Below are positions 9,594 to 17,976 of a stretch of 39,625 nucleotides of DNA, in pieces. How positions within the stretch are numbered: the first letter of the stretch is position 1; every line of letters begins with the position of its first letter. The stretch lies in NCBI GenBank assembly GCA_900472605.1, contig UCJD01000026.1, forward strand, positions 1 to 39,625, in the 5' to 3' direction. The stretch is from Hyphomicrobiales bacterium (GTDB lineage: Bacteria; Pseudomonadota; Alphaproteobacteria; Rhizobiales; Rhizobiaceae). The notes under the pieces are model-generated. The model did no database searches, was not told where the DNA came from, and saw only the letters and a program-made list of their open reading frames with translations. The position numbers were made by a program, and so were the translations under genes.

Positions 9594-10657
9594 CGCTCGT
9601 GGTTCAGGCAAGGCATCGGTTTGATGCGTTCTCGCTCGACGCGGGGTTCACGTCGGAACGCGGGATAACCGCATTGTTCGGCCGTTCGGGCTCGGGCAAG
9701 ACCTCGATGATCCGGATGATCGCCGGGCTGACACGACCCGATGAGGGAAAGATCAGCCTCGACGGCGAAATATTGACCGACACGGCCAAGCGTATTTTCG
9801 TCGCCAAGCATCGGCGGCGGTTCGGCTATGTATTTCAGGAGGCGCGGCTTTTCCCGCATCTGACCGTTCGCCAGAACCTGACCTATGGTCGCTGGTTCGC
9901 GCCCAAGGGGGCTCCACGAGAAAGCTTTGAGCGGATTGTTGCATTGCTCGATATAGAGAGGCTGCTCGGGCGCAGCCCTGAGCACCTGTCAGGCGGTGAA
10001 AAGCAGCGGGTGGCGATCGGCCGCGCGCTCCTGGCGTCACCCCGCCTGCTTCTGATGGATGAGCCGCTTGCCGCGCTCGATGAAGCGCGCAAGGCAGAGG
10101 TGATGCCTTTCCTCGAACGTCTGCGTGACGAGATGGATATTCCGATCGTCTATGTCAGCCATTCGGTGGCGGAGGTGGCGCGGCTCGCCGACCAGGTCGT
10201 CGTCATGCAGGACGGCCGGGTGAAGGCCGTGGGCGCGGCAACGGAAGTGCTCAGCCAGCCTGCTGCGTCGCTCGATCGGCGTGAGGCCGGCGCTTTGCTG
10301 CAGGGGCGGGTCGAGGCCGTAGATAACAGGCACCGTCTGGCGACTGTCGCCATGGCGACCATGCGGCTGCATGTGCCCGATGCCGGTCTTGTGCCGGGCA
10401 AACTAGTGCGTGTCCGTATTCCATCGCGCGATGTCATGCTTGCCACCGAACGGCCAAGCGGCCTGAGCGCGCTTAATGTGCTTGAAGGCACGATCCTGGC
10501 GGTGACGCCTGCCGATAATGCGACCATCGACGTCACGGTCGATTGCGGAGGCGATACGATCCTGTCGCGGATCACCAGCTTCTCGGCAGAGCGCATGGCG
10601 TTGCACGAGGGCATGGTGGTGTTCGCCATTGTCAAGACGGTTGCCTTGGAGCCTTAA
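9590..10657 (+). CDS. modC: Molybdate ABC transporter, ATP-binding protein
   Basis: ATPase that drives molybdate import. It has 355 residues. Walker A GRSGSGKT is at 31-38, the Q loop follows in [13 protein letters not shown], the signature LSGGEKQR is near 134-141, Walker [13 protein letters not shown] near 155-166, and the switch His in YVSHSV. After about residue 290 a TOBE/Mop-type domain follows ([17 protein letters not shown] ... [25 protein letters not shown]), which can bind oxyanion and inhibit transport. The start overlaps modB by 4 nt. Its stop codon overlaps that of the convergent modE gene in the shared TTAA. Confidence 0.96.
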   Translation: MTLVVQARHRFDAFSLDAGFTSERGITALFGRSGSGKTSMIRMIAGLTRPDEGKISLDGEILTDTAKRIFVAKHRRRFGYVFQEARLFPHLTVRQNLTYGRWFAPKGAPRESFERIVALLDIERLLGRSPEHLSGGEKQRVAIGRALLASPRLLLMDEPLAALDEARKAEVMPFLERLRDEMDIPIVYVSHSVAEVARLADQVVVMQDGRVKAVGAATEVLSQPAASLDRREAGALLQGRVEAVDNRHRLATVAMATMRLHVPDAGLVPGKLVRVRIPSRDVMLATERPSGLSALNVLEGTILAVTPADNATIDVTVDCGGDTILSRITSFSAERMALHEGMVVFAIVKTVALEP

Positions 10658-11034
10658 GCGACCTGTTCCGAGGGATCGATCAGACGGTTGCTCTCAAGCC
10701 AAGCGAGATCGTCGGCCAGCGTTGTCAGGATCGTTCGTTCCATCTTCCGAAAGCGCGCCAGAAGTTCCTCGCCGAACGCCGTCAGCGCCGCGCCGCCGCC
10801 CTTCTGGCCGCCGCGTTGCGATTCCACGACGGGACGCTTGAACATCCGGTTCATTTCGCTGACCAGCAGCCAGGCACGCCGGTAGGACATGCCCATCGCC
10901 CGGCCGCCTGCAGAAATCGAGCCGGTCTCCTTGATGTGCTCCAGCAATTCCATCTTGCCGTGCCCAAGGCGGTCCTCATGCGGAAAACTGATGCGAAGGA
11001 CCGGGACAAGCGTGTGTTCTAAGGCGTTTTTCAT
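10654..11034 (-). CDS. modE: ModE-type molybdate-responsive regulator, DNA-binding domain only
   Basis: A winged helix-turn-helix protein of the ModE N-terminal (LysR-like HTH) type. The pattern is [38 protein letters not shown] ... [22 protein letters not shown]. It has about 126 residues from ATG 11034 (134 from a TTG at 11058, preceded by GAGG only 2 nt away). E. coli ModE carries two C-terminal molybdate-binding (TOBE/Mop) domains; here the protein stops right after the HTH dimer domain. It must therefore sense molybdate in another way or with a partner. The gene is convergent with modC, and the two coding ends overlap by 4 nt. Likely target: the Mo-box before modA. Confidence 0.88.
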   Translation of the reverse strand: MKNALEHTLVPVLRISFPHEDRLGHGKMELLEHIKETGSISAGGRAMGMSYRRAWLLVSEMNRMFKRPVVESQRGGQKGGGAALTAFGEELLARFRKMERTILTTLADDLAWLESNRLIDPSEQVA

Positions 11035-11176
11035 TTGCAATCTTCGCACTTGGGACAATGCCTCACTTTACTGAGGGCAGCGGCAACTGTACACAGCCGA
11101 GCAGGATGCACTTGAGGCTGAGCCATCCGTTGCTGCCGCGCCAAATCCGGCATTCATGCTTTGTGATCGCGGGCGT

Positions 11177-11207
11177 CTTGAAACATTTATGGTTCGGTGC
11201 CTATCTT
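11177..11207 (+). promoter_or_regulatory. Candidate rsfS promoter
   Basis: CTTGAAA (11177-11183) and CTATCTT (11201-11207) are spaced by 17 bp, close to the CTTGAC-N17-CTATAT pattern. Transcription would start near 11213. A 10-bp direct repeat CATGATTTGG occurs at 11211-11220 and 11227-11236, right at the start site. Confidence 0.5.
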
Positions 11208-11227
11208 ACTCATGATTTGGCTTAACC

Positions 11228-11698
11228 ATGATTTGGTTCGCCTCATCAGTGATGTGCATGCTTTGTCATTCCGAGAAAGGGAAAGCACTGACAACAGTAC
11301 ACGCAAAGGGAAGCACGAAAGTCGTTGTCCCGAAGAGCCCGGAACGTGGCGTTGATGCCGCTGCCCGCGCCCTGCACACCGTCCTCGTCAGCCTCGAGGA
11401 CTCCAAAGCTGAAGATATCGTTTCCATCGACATTGCCGGAAAATCGGCGCTCGGCGACTTTATGGTCGTGGTATCGGGCCGCTCGAGCCGCCATGTCATG
11501 GCGATTGCCGACCACCTGCTCAGCGATCTGAAGGACGAGGGCTTCGGCTCCGCCCGGGTCGAAGGCCAGGATGCCGGTGATTGGATCCTGATCGATACCG
11601 GCGATGTCATCGTGCATGTCTTCCGTCCCGAAATTCGCGAGTTCTACAACATCGAAAAGATGTGGCAGGCTCCCGATCTGGACGAGACTTTGCACTGA
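11228..11698 (+). CDS. rsfS: Ribosome silencing factor RsfS (Iojap/YbeB)
   Basis: Binds L14 on the 50S subunit and blocks joining to the 30S subunit when nutrients are low. The Iojap fold is clear: ALHTVLVSLEDSKAEDIVSIDIAGKSALGDFMVVVSGRSSRHVMAIADHLL, then VEGQDAGDWILIDTGDVIVHVFRPEIREFYNIEKMW. Start uncertainty: ATG codons at 11228, 11252 and 11258 lack ribosome-binding sites. AAAGGGAAAG precedes a CTG at 11288 that would give L/MTTVHAKGSTK, which resembles N-termini of related proteins. I give the longest frame; the first 20 residues may not be translated. The gene is next to rlmH, as in many bacteria, and both act on the large subunit. Confidence 0.92.
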   Translation: MIWFASSVMCMLCHSEKGKALTTVHAKGSTKVVVPKSPERGVDAAARALHTVLVSLEDSKAEDIVSIDIAGKSALGDFMVVVSGRSSRHVMAIADHLLSDLKDEGFGSARVEGQDAGDWILIDTGDVIVHVFRPEIREFYNIEKMWQAPDLDETLH

Positions 11699-11829
11699 TA
11701 CTCCGGCTTGCGGGCCGTCTGGACGCTGTGTCCGGCGCCTGATAGATGGCTGTGATTGGGCCGGCGGTGGGTTAGCCCCGGCCTGCGGCACCTTTGAGCC
11801 GCGAGAAGCCTGATAGCAGGAGCGGACAC

Positions 11830-12312
11830 ATGCGCGTTGGTCTTTTTGCCGTGGGGCGGCTCAAATCCGGCCCGGAGAAGGATCTTGCGGCGCGTTATTT
11901 CGACCGCTTTGCGAAGGCCGGTCCTGCCATCGGCCTTGAATTCTCCCGCGTTGTCGAAGTCGCCGAAAGCCGTGCCTCCAATGCCGATACGCGCAAGCGC
12001 GAGGAAGCAGGCATGCTTCAGAAGTCGCTGGCGGATGGCAGTATCCTCATTCTTCTCGACGAACGCGGCAAGGCGCTCGACAGCGAAGGTTTCGCCACCC
12101 TTCTCGGCAATTACCGCGATCAGGGAAAGCGCGAGATGACGATCGCGATCGGGGGAGCCGATGGACTTGATCCGGCGCTGTACGATCGTGCCGACGCAAC
12201 GCTGTGTCTGGGCAAGATGACCTGGCCGCACCAGCTTGTTCGCACGCTGATTGCCGAGCAGCTTTATCGTGCCGTGACGATCCTGTCCGGCCACCCCTAC
12301 CATCGTGTCTGA
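11830..12312 (+). CDS. rlmH: 23S rRNA (pseudouridine1915-N3)-methyltransferase RlmH
   Basis: SPOUT-class methyltransferase that uses SAM to methylate pseudouridine 1915 in helix 69 of 23S rRNA. It has 160 residues from ATG 11830 (MRVGLFAVGRLKSGPEKDLAARYFDRF); AGGAG lies 7 nt upstream and decides this over an ATG at 11794. The C-terminal knot shows ILLDERGKALDSEGFA, IAIGGADGLDPALYDRADATLCLGKMTWPHQLVR and EQLYRAVTILSGHPYH, the RlmH signature. It lies 131 nt after rsfS, probably in the same transcript. Confidence 0.97.
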   Translation: MRVGLFAVGRLKSGPEKDLAARYFDRFAKAGPAIGLEFSRVVEVAESRASNADTRKREEAGMLQKSLADGSILILLDERGKALDSEGFATLLGNYRDQGKREMTIAIGGADGLDPALYDRADATLCLGKMTWPHQLVRTLIAEQLYRAVTILSGHPYHRV

Positions 12313-12433
12313 GCGCTCACGATCATTCACGCAGGTGTGTCTTGCGCGATCGGGCGGCAGGCCTCAATCTTTCTGGCAAAGACGGTCAAATCAGCTTAAT
12401 CTTCGCGCGGTTTAAGAGGATTTACCGATCGGC

Positions 12434-13864
12434 ATGCCGACACCTGCATCCAAGCGAAACTATGTGATCTTGTCGGTTGCCGTGGCGAGCCTTGCCGCGT
12501 CGGTTCTTGGTATGTCCGGGTGGGTGTCCGCTCTGGCACAGGAGCAGTCGACGGCTGCGCTGCCGGACGCACATGGGACGAGCGCGCCCGTTGCTGCTGC
12601 ACCCGATCCCGCTGTCGAACTGGAGAAGAAGCGCGACCAGACGCGCAGCGAACTCGATGCGTTATCGAAGACGATCAGCCTCTCTTCGAGCAAGGTCGCG
12701 GAACTGCAGAAGAGCATCGAGGATTTGGACAAGAGCACCAGCAGTGTTCGCCAGGCGCTGATCGATTCTGCCGCGCGGCGCAAGGCGCTGGAAAAGCAGA
12801 TATTGGGAAGCGAGAAGAAGCTTGCCGATCTCGGTGTGAAGGAAGACGCGGTTCGCCAGTCGCTGCACGAGCGGCGTGGATTGCTGGCCGAGGTGCTTGC
12901 GGCGCTGCAGCGTATGGGACGCAACCCGCCGCCGGCGCTTCTGGTGACACCCGACGATGCGCTTGCCTCGGTGCGCAGCGCCATCCTGCTCGGTGCCGTT
13001 GTTCCCGGCATTCGCAAGGAGACGGATAAACTCGCCGCTGATCTCGGCAACCTGGCCTCGCTGCAGGCCGCAAGTGCCGCAGAGAAGGCCGGCTTGACGA
13101 CGACGATGACCAACAGCCTCGAGGAAGAACGGCGCATGGATCTGCTTCTCGCCGAGAACGAGAAATTGAGCCGCAGCAATACCGCCGAGCTCAATGCCGA
13201 GCGCCAACGCTCCGAGGAGCTCGCAGGCAAGGCCACGAGCCTGGAAAGTCTTGTGGCGTCGATGGAAAGCGAGATTTCATCCGTTCGCCAGGCGACTGCC
13301 GCGGCGCGTCAGGCGGAAGAAAATCGCAGGCTGCTGACGGATGAACAGCGTGCGCAGGCCAAGGCTGCGGCCGACAGCGGGGTGCCCGATAAAAACCGCA
13401 TTGCGCCCGCATATCCGTTCGGAGAATTGAAGGCCAAGCTGGAGTTGCCCGTTGCCGGCGATATCCTACGCCAGTTCGGCGATGCCGATGGGACCGGCCA
13501 CGAGGCAATGGGTATGACGCTGGCGACCAACCCGGAAACGGTGGTCACCGCGCCGGCGGATGGTCTGATCGTTTATGCCGGTGCCTTTCGCAGCTACGGG
13601 CAGATGATCATCCTCGATGCCGGCGACGGATATCACCTGGTTCTCTCCGGAATGGAGACCATGAACGCGCGGCAGGGCAAGTTTGTTTTCGCTGGCGAGC
13701 CACTTGCGGTGATGGGTGCGAAAAGAGTGGCCAGTGCGACTGCATTGGCGCTGGAAACAAACCGACCAACGCTTTACATTGAATTTCGAAAAGACGGAAA
13801 GCCGGTCGATTCCCGACCATGGTGGACCGCCAAAGACACCGGAAAGGCACGCAATGATTCGTAG
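12434..13864 (+). CDS. Murein hydrolase activator, EnvC family
   Basis: Exported cell-division protein of the EnvC type, 476 residues. It has an N-terminal signal (AVASLAASVLGMSG, cleavage near ALA-QEQ at about 35). A long coiled coil rich in E, K, L and S runs through about 55-310, and a C-terminal LytM/M23-like domain starts at about 335 (LPVAGDILRQFGD ... VVTAPADGLIVYAGAFRSYGQMIILDAGDGYHLVLSGME). The zinc ligands of active M23 peptidases are not all kept: the HxH motif reads HLVLSG. As in EnvC, the domain probably activates amidases rather than cutting itself. It overlaps ctpA by 11 nt, linking two cell-wall processing genes. Confidence 0.92.
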   Translation: MPTPASKRNYVILSVAVASLAASVLGMSGWVSALAQEQSTAALPDAHGTSAPVAAAPDPAVELEKKRDQTRSELDALSKTISLSSSKVAELQKSIEDLDKSTSSVRQALIDSAARRKALEKQILGSEKKLADLGVKEDAVRQSLHERRGLLAEVLAALQRMGRNPPPALLVTPDDALASVRSAILLGAVVPGIRKETDKLAADLGNLASLQAASAAEKAGLTTTMTNSLEEERRMDLLLAENEKLSRSNTAELNAERQRSEELAGKATSLESLVASMESEISSVRQATAAARQAEENRRLLTDEQRAQAKAAADSGVPDKNRIAPAYPFGELKAKLELPVAGDILRQFGDADGTGHEAMGMTLATNPETVVTAPADGLIVYAGAFRSYGQMIILDAGDGYHLVLSGMETMNARQGKFVFAGEPLAVMGAKRVASATALALETNRPTLYIEFRKDGKPVDSRPWWTAKDTGKARNDS

Positions 13865-15176
13865 GGCTTCTCTTGTTCTGGTCGGCGCATTAATGGGTGC
13901 GACTGCCATGAGCGTCATCTATTCCGCCGGCGTGCCCGCGGAAGCGGCGGGGGCGTCCACCTACAAGGAACTGTCGGTTTTCGGTGACGTGTTCGAGCGT
14001 GTTCGCGCCCAGTATGTGACGCCGCCGGCTGAAGACAAGCTGATCGAGAATGCCATCAACGGCATGCTGTCGTCGCTTGATCCGCATTCGAGCTACATGA
14101 ACGCCAAGGATGCGGCGGACATGCAGACCCAGACGAAGGGTGAGTTCGGCGGCCTCGGCATCGAAGTCACGATGGAAGACGAACTGGTCAAGGTCATCAC
14201 GCCGATCGACGATACCCCAGCCGCGAAGGCAGGTGTTCTCGCCGGTGACTATATCTCCGAAATCGACGGGCAGTCCGTTCGTGGCCTGAAGCTCGAAGAC
14301 GCTGTCGAGAAGATGCGCGGCGCCATCAACACCCCGATCAAGCTGACGCTGATCCGCAAGGGTGCCGACAAGCCGATCGAATTGACGATCGTTCGCGATG
14401 TCGTGGCCGTGCAGGCGGTCAAGTCGCGTGTCGAGGATGATGTCGGGTATCTGCGTATCATCTCCTTCACCGAGAAGACCTATCCGGATATGGAAAAGGC
14501 GATCGAGAAGATCAAGAAGACCGTTCCGGCCGACAAGCTCAAGGGCTATGTGCTCGATCTGCGTCTCAACCCGGGCGGCCTGCTCGATCAGGCGATCCAG
14601 GTATCGGATGCGCTTCTGCAGCGCGGCGAGGTGGTTTCCACGCGTGGCCGCAATCCGGATGAAACCCGCCGCTTCAATGCCGGTCCGGGCGATCTGACGG
14701 ATGGAAAGCCTGTGATCGTTCTGATCAACGGCGGCTCGGCTTCTGCTTCGGAAATCGTCGCCGGCGCCCTGCAGGATCTGCGTCGCGCAACGGTTCTCGG
14801 CACGCGCTCGTTCGGCAAGGGATCGGTTCAGACCATCATCCCGCTTGGCGAGAACGGCGCGCTTCGCCTGACGACGGCGCTCTACTACACGCCATCGGGC
14901 CGCTCGATCCAGGGCACGGGTATCACGCCTGACATCAAGGTCGAAGAGCCGCTGCCGGACGATCTCAAGGGCAAGATGGTGACCGAGGGCGAATCCGCCC
15001 TACGCGGCCATATCAAGGGCCAAAGCGAGACGGACGAAGGCTCGGGCTCCGTTGCCTACGTGCCGCCGGACCCGAAGGATGACGTGCAGCTCAACTACGC
15101 GCTCGACCTTCTGCGTGGCAAGAAGACGGACCCGTCTTTCCCGCCGAACCCTGAAAAGGCCGTCAGCGCCAAGTAA
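13854..15176 (+). CDS. ctpA: Carboxy-terminal processing protease (S41A)
   Basis: Periplasmic serine protease of the CtpA/Prc class, 440 residues from ATG 13854. GGAAAGG lies just upstream and the frame overlaps envC by 11 nt; the longer open frame to 13716 is out-of-frame reading of envC. It has a signal segment at 1-30 (MIRRASLVLVGALMGATAM). A PDZ domain spans about 85-170 (GEFGGLGIEVTMEDELVKVITPIDDTPAAKAGVLAGDYI). The protease core holds LRLNPGGLLDQA, the Ser in GGSASASEIVAGAL (catalytic Ser at about 297) and the Lys in RSFGKGSVQT (about 322), which form the Ser-Lys dyad. Likely roles are trimming of envelope proteins and, with envC, control of wall hydrolases. Confidence 0.95.
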   Translation: MIRRASLVLVGALMGATAMSVIYSAGVPAEAAGASTYKELSVFGDVFERVRAQYVTPPAEDKLIENAINGMLSSLDPHSSYMNAKDAADMQTQTKGEFGGLGIEVTMEDELVKVITPIDDTPAAKAGVLAGDYISEIDGQSVRGLKLEDAVEKMRGAINTPIKLTLIRKGADKPIELTIVRDVVAVQAVKSRVEDDVGYLRIISFTEKTYPDMEKAIEKIKKTVPADKLKGYVLDLRLNPGGLLDQAIQVSDALLQRGEVVSTRGRNPDETRRFNAGPGDLTDGKPVIVLINGGSASASEIVAGALQDLRRATVLGTRSFGKGSVQTIIPLGENGALRLTTALYYTPSGRSIQGTGITPDIKVEEPLPDDLKGKMVTEGESALRGHIKGQSETDEGSGSVAYVPPDPKDDVQLNYALDLLRGKKTDPSFPPNPEKAVSAK

Positions 15177-15186
15177 CGACCAGATG

Positions 15187-15226
15187 AGGCGTCAGGCCGG
15201 ATGAGGATCCGGCCTGACGCCTTTTT
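15187..15226 (+). terminator. Rho-independent terminator after ctpA
   Basis: A near-perfect stem of about 16 bp (15187-15202 with 15207-15222) has a 4-nt loop GAGG and a TTTTT tail. It lies 10 nt after the ctpA stop and separates the envC-ctpA unit from the deacetylase gene. Confidence 0.93.
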
Positions 15227-15255
15227 GCTGTCCTGATGATGGAAGCAGCCTAGGA

Positions 15256-16452
15256 ATGAATACCGATCTGCACGCGCCCCTTGGACAGAACCGCAAGCCG
15301 CGCGGTAAGCGCCCTGGTGTCTTGCGCATGGGGCGCTTGGTCGCCGGGCTTTGCCTCGTGCTGATCGGCGGCTTTTCTGTGTATACAGCCTTTCGCGGCG
15401 ACGGCCTAAAGCGCGAGACGCCATCGCCCAAGGAGCAAGCCTCCGCCGTCCCCACGGATGCCGTGCAGCAGGCAGCCACGCCGGATGCCACGCCGCCCAA
15501 CGGCATGCCGCGCAGCGACCCGAATTCGGGCGCCAATATCGAGCGGATGACGACGGGTGATGGCTCGGTGGTGACCAAATACAGCCCGAAAAGCCGCGAT
15601 GGAAACGGCCCCGTCCTGATCGATGCCATGCAGGTGGGACAAGATCCGAGAATGGCCGCCCTGCCGAACGATGCCCTGCTCGAGGCGTCGCCGTTCGGCC
15701 GGTTGCCGGTCGTCGGTCCCGATGGCCGCCGGCCGATGGATCAATACGCACGGCCATGGTCAGGCGCGCATGGAACGCGGATCGCGATCGTCGTGAGTGG
15801 CCTCGGGCTCAGCCAGACGGGAACGCAGCGGGCGATCCAGCAGTTGCCCGAGGAGGTAACACTTGCCTTCGCCGCCAGCGGCAACAGCCTCCAGCGCTGG
15901 ATGCAGGAGGCACGCCGCTCCGGCCACGAGATCTTGATCCAGGTGCCGTTCGAGCCTTTCGATTACCCGGCAAACGATCCCGGGCCCGATACGTTGCTCA
16001 CAACGAAAAGCGTGGCCAAGAACATCGAGAGCCTGCACCGGGCGATGGGCGAAATCACCAACTACACCGGCGTACTGAACTATCAGGGTGGTCGTTTCCT
16101 TTCGGATGCGAACGCGTTGGAGCCTGTCATGCGCGATGTCGGCAAGCGCGGGCTGCTGTTTCTGGATGACGGCACCTCGGCGCAATCGAAGACCGCCGCG
16201 ATCGCCAAGGGCACGGAGACGCCCTACGCGTTTGCGGATGTGCAGCTGGACGGACAGGTGGATTTCAACGCGATCACCAACAAGCTGGATGAACTGGAGC
16301 GCGTGGCCAAGCGGAACGGCCAGGCGATCGGCGTTGCCTCGGCATTTGACGAGAGCATCGATGCCATTTCAAAATGGACGGAAGAAGCGGCGATGCGCGG
16401 CATTGAGATCGTCGGGATCGCCGCGCTGACCAACGATCCGAAGAAACCCTAG
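15256..16452 (+). CDS. Divergent polysaccharide deacetylase family protein
   Basis: A 398-residue protein. It has a cytoplasmic basic start (QNRKPRGKRPGVLRMGR), one membrane anchor at about 33-50 (LVAGLCLVLIGGFSVYTAF), a low-complexity linker rich in P, A and D, and a C-terminal domain from about 172 (GTRIAIVVSGLGLSQTGTQRAIQQLPEEVTLAFA ... HEILIQVPFEPFDYP ... VLNYQGGRFLSD ... GLLFLDDGTS). This is the divergent polysaccharide deacetylase (YibQ/DUF610) fold, a relative of NodB-type enzymes in the periplasm. Its substrate is unknown. In many proteobacteria this gene follows envC and ctpA, as here, pointing to an envelope role. It ends 12 nt before rppH. Confidence 0.88.
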   Translation: MNTDLHAPLGQNRKPRGKRPGVLRMGRLVAGLCLVLIGGFSVYTAFRGDGLKRETPSPKEQASAVPTDAVQQAATPDATPPNGMPRSDPNSGANIERMTTGDGSVVTKYSPKSRDGNGPVLIDAMQVGQDPRMAALPNDALLEASPFGRLPVVGPDGRRPMDQYARPWSGAHGTRIAIVVSGLGLSQTGTQRAIQQLPEEVTLAFAASGNSLQRWMQEARRSGHEILIQVPFEPFDYPANDPGPDTLLTTKSVAKNIESLHRAMGEITNYTGVLNYQGGRFLSDANALEPVMRDVGKRGLLFLDDGTSAQSKTAAIAKGTETPYAFADVQLDGQVDFNAITNKLDELERVAKRNGQAIGVASAFDESIDAISKWTEEAAMRGIEIVGIAALTNDPKKP

Positions 16453-16464
16453 CAGAGACAATCC

Positions 16465-16995
16465 ATGAGCCAATCGACCGTTAAAGCCGAAGATCTGCCT
16501 TATCGCCCCTGTGTCGGTGTGATGATCCTCAATCGCGCCGGGCTTGTCTGGGCCGGCCGCCGGATTCCGGCTGAGAATTCGGAGTATGACGGCTCCCCGC
16601 AGCTGTGGCAGATGCCGCAGGGTGGCATCGACAAGGGCGAGGACCCGCTGACGGCGGCCTACCGCGAGCTCTATGAAGAGACGGGGATGAAAACGGTGAC
16701 GCTGCTTGCCGAGGCGAAAGACTGGATCAACTACGATCTGCCGCCGCAGCTGATCGGTATCGGGCTGAAGGGCAAGTTTCGCGGACAGACACAGCGCTGG
16801 TTTGCCTTCCGCTTCGATGGCGATGAGAGCGAGATCGCCATCAACCCGCCGCCCGGCGGGCATTCGGCGGAATTCGATGCTTGGGGCTGGAAGCCGATGG
16901 CAGAGCTGCCAGCGCTGATCGTGTCCTTCAAGCGGGGTGTCTACGAACAGGTGGTCAGCGAGTTCAGCCATCTCGCCGGATTGCCGGCTGCCTGA
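16465..16995 (+). CDS. rppH: RNA pyrophosphohydrolase (Nudix)
   Basis: Removes pyrophosphate from the 5' end of mRNA and so starts decay; it can also act on dinucleoside polyphosphates (IalA/NudH type). It has 176 residues. The Nudix box is intact ([22 protein letters not shown], about residues 52-73), with REL-EE as metal ligands. [22 protein letters not shown] at the start and the [10 protein letters not shown] strand are typical of RppH. It follows the deacetylase after 12 nt and is convergent with bfr. No clear intrinsic terminator lies in the 41-nt gap, only a GC-rich imperfect hairpin near 16999-17033. Confidence 0.95.
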   Translation: MSQSTVKAEDLPYRPCVGVMILNRAGLVWAGRRIPAENSEYDGSPQLWQMPQGGIDKGEDPLTAAYRELYEETGMKTVTLLAEAKDWINYDLPPQLIGIGLKGKFRGQTQRWFAFRFDGDESEIAINPPPGGHSAEFDAWGWKPMAELPALIVSFKRGVYEQVVSEFSHLAGLPAA

Positions 16996-17036
16996 TTGGA
17001 TGCCGACCGCCTGAGCGGCCGGCTCCTGCGGCATGA

Positions 17037-17522
17037 TTATTCGGCTTCGTTGGCCGAGTCCGCGTTCAGCTGGCCATACTTGGCCTCGCCGATCTTGCCG
17101 AGCAACTCAAGCTGCGTCTCGAGGAAGTCGATATGGCCTTCCTCGTCCATGAGGAGCTCTTCGAAGAGCTTCATCGAGACGTAGTCGCCGGCCTCGTGAC
17201 AGATATCGCGGGATTTCTTGTAGGCGGAGCGGGCGTCGTATTCGCCGGCGAGATCCGCTTCCAGAACTTCCTTGACGTTCTGACCGATGCGCAGCGGCGC
17301 AAGCGTCTGCAGGTTGGGGTGGCCTTCGAGGAAGATGATGCGTGCGACCAGCTTGTCAGCATGCTGCATCTCTTCGATCGATTCCGCGCGCTCCTTCTTA
17401 GCGAGCTTGGTGTAGCCCCAATCTTCGAGCAAGCGATAATGAACCCAGTACTGATTGACAGCACCAAGCTCCAAAAAGAGGGCCTCGTTAAGCCGCTCGA
17501 TGACTTTTTTGTCGCCTTTCAA
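17037..17522 (-). CDS. bfr: Bacterioferritin
   Basis: Iron-storage protein forming 24-mer shells with a ferroxidase centre and haem between subunits. It has 161 residues if translation starts at TTG 17522, which follows AGGAGAGCGGACA; no better start exists and the upstream part of this frame is the out-of-phase bfd gene. Family features are [31 protein letters not shown] (ferroxidase Glu), [27 protein letters not shown] with the haem-ligand Met and the E-x-x-H pair, and [22 protein letters not shown]. The start lies inside the 3' end of bfd (35-nt overlap), so the two are probably coupled. Confidence 0.95.
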   Translation of the reverse strand: MKGDKKVIERLNEALFLELGAVNQYWVHYRLLEDWGYTKLAKKERAESIEEMQHADKLVARIIFLEGHPNLQTLAPLRIGQNVKEVLEADLAGEYDARSAYKKSRDICHEAGDYVSMKLFEELLMDEEGHIDFLETQLELLGKIGEAKYGQLNADSANEAE

Positions 17523-17799
17523 TGTCCGCTCTCCTGTTTTCCTCGTGGAAGTTTCTGAGGCGGGACATGAAATCAAATATTTCGGCGTCCGTCGAGTGGC
17601 GACGGGCGTGATAATCCTCTGTCGTCTGAATGATGATGTCGACAACGTTCGGGAAGCAACCGCAGCAACGGCCGCGTTTTTCCATGGCGTGGTAGACTTT
17701 CGCGGGTACAATGAGCTGCCAACAGTCCTCATCGAGAAGGCTGTTGATAACCTCCCGGATTTCGGTGTCGGTTATGTAATTGCAGCTGCAGACAAGCAC
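17488..17799 (-). CDS. bfd: Bacterioferritin-associated ferredoxin (Bfd-like, [2Fe-2S])
   Basis: A 103-residue protein starting at GTG 17799 (GGAATGAAGAC upstream). Cysteines C4, C6, C45 and C48 fit the CxC-(n)-CxxC pattern of the Bfd [2Fe-2S] cluster ([17 protein letters not shown] ... [16 protein letters not shown]). In other bacteria Bfd binds Bfr and reduces its mineral core to release iron. The protein is longer than the E. coli form (64 residues) through a charged C-terminal tail, and the spacing between cysteine pairs is also slightly longer, with an extra C26. It overlaps the start of bfr by 35 nt and probably forms an iron-regulated bfd-bfr unit. Confidence 0.92.
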   Translation of the reverse strand: MLVCSCNYITDTEIREVINSLLDEDCWQLIVPAKVYHAMEKRGRCCGCFPNVVDIIIQTTEDYHARRHSTDAEIFDFMSRLRNFHEENRRADIERRQKSHRAA

Positions 17800-17841
17800 G
17801 TCTTCATTCCAAACATGACAATGACTATCGTCTTTTTGCTA

Positions 17842-17861
17842 AAGAAGACGCTTCTTGTCAA
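17842..17861 (-). promoter_or_regulatory. Candidate operator and -35 box of bfd-bfr
   Basis: The inverted repeat AAGAAG-ACG-CTTCTT (17842-17856) abuts TTGACA on the minus strand (17861-17856), a consensus -35 box. No good -10 is seen at 17 bp, so the promoter itself is unsure. A repeat at this place would suit an iron-responsive regulator (Irr or RirA in rhizobia), but I cannot match it firmly to either motif. Confidence 0.35.
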
Positions 17862-17976
17862 GAAAGATTCATATTCAGACCTCGTCGCCTTGCCCGCATT
17901 CCAACTCACTTGCGATCTGGTCAAAGCGCGCAGCTTTCCGCTTTCGCAGGTGCCGGGCGGGACACGATATTGAAAA

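Noticed and set aside
16996..17036. Terminator between rppH and bfr
   Set aside because: A GC-rich imperfect hairpin is present, but it has mismatches and no T tract on either strand, so I do not list it as a terminator.
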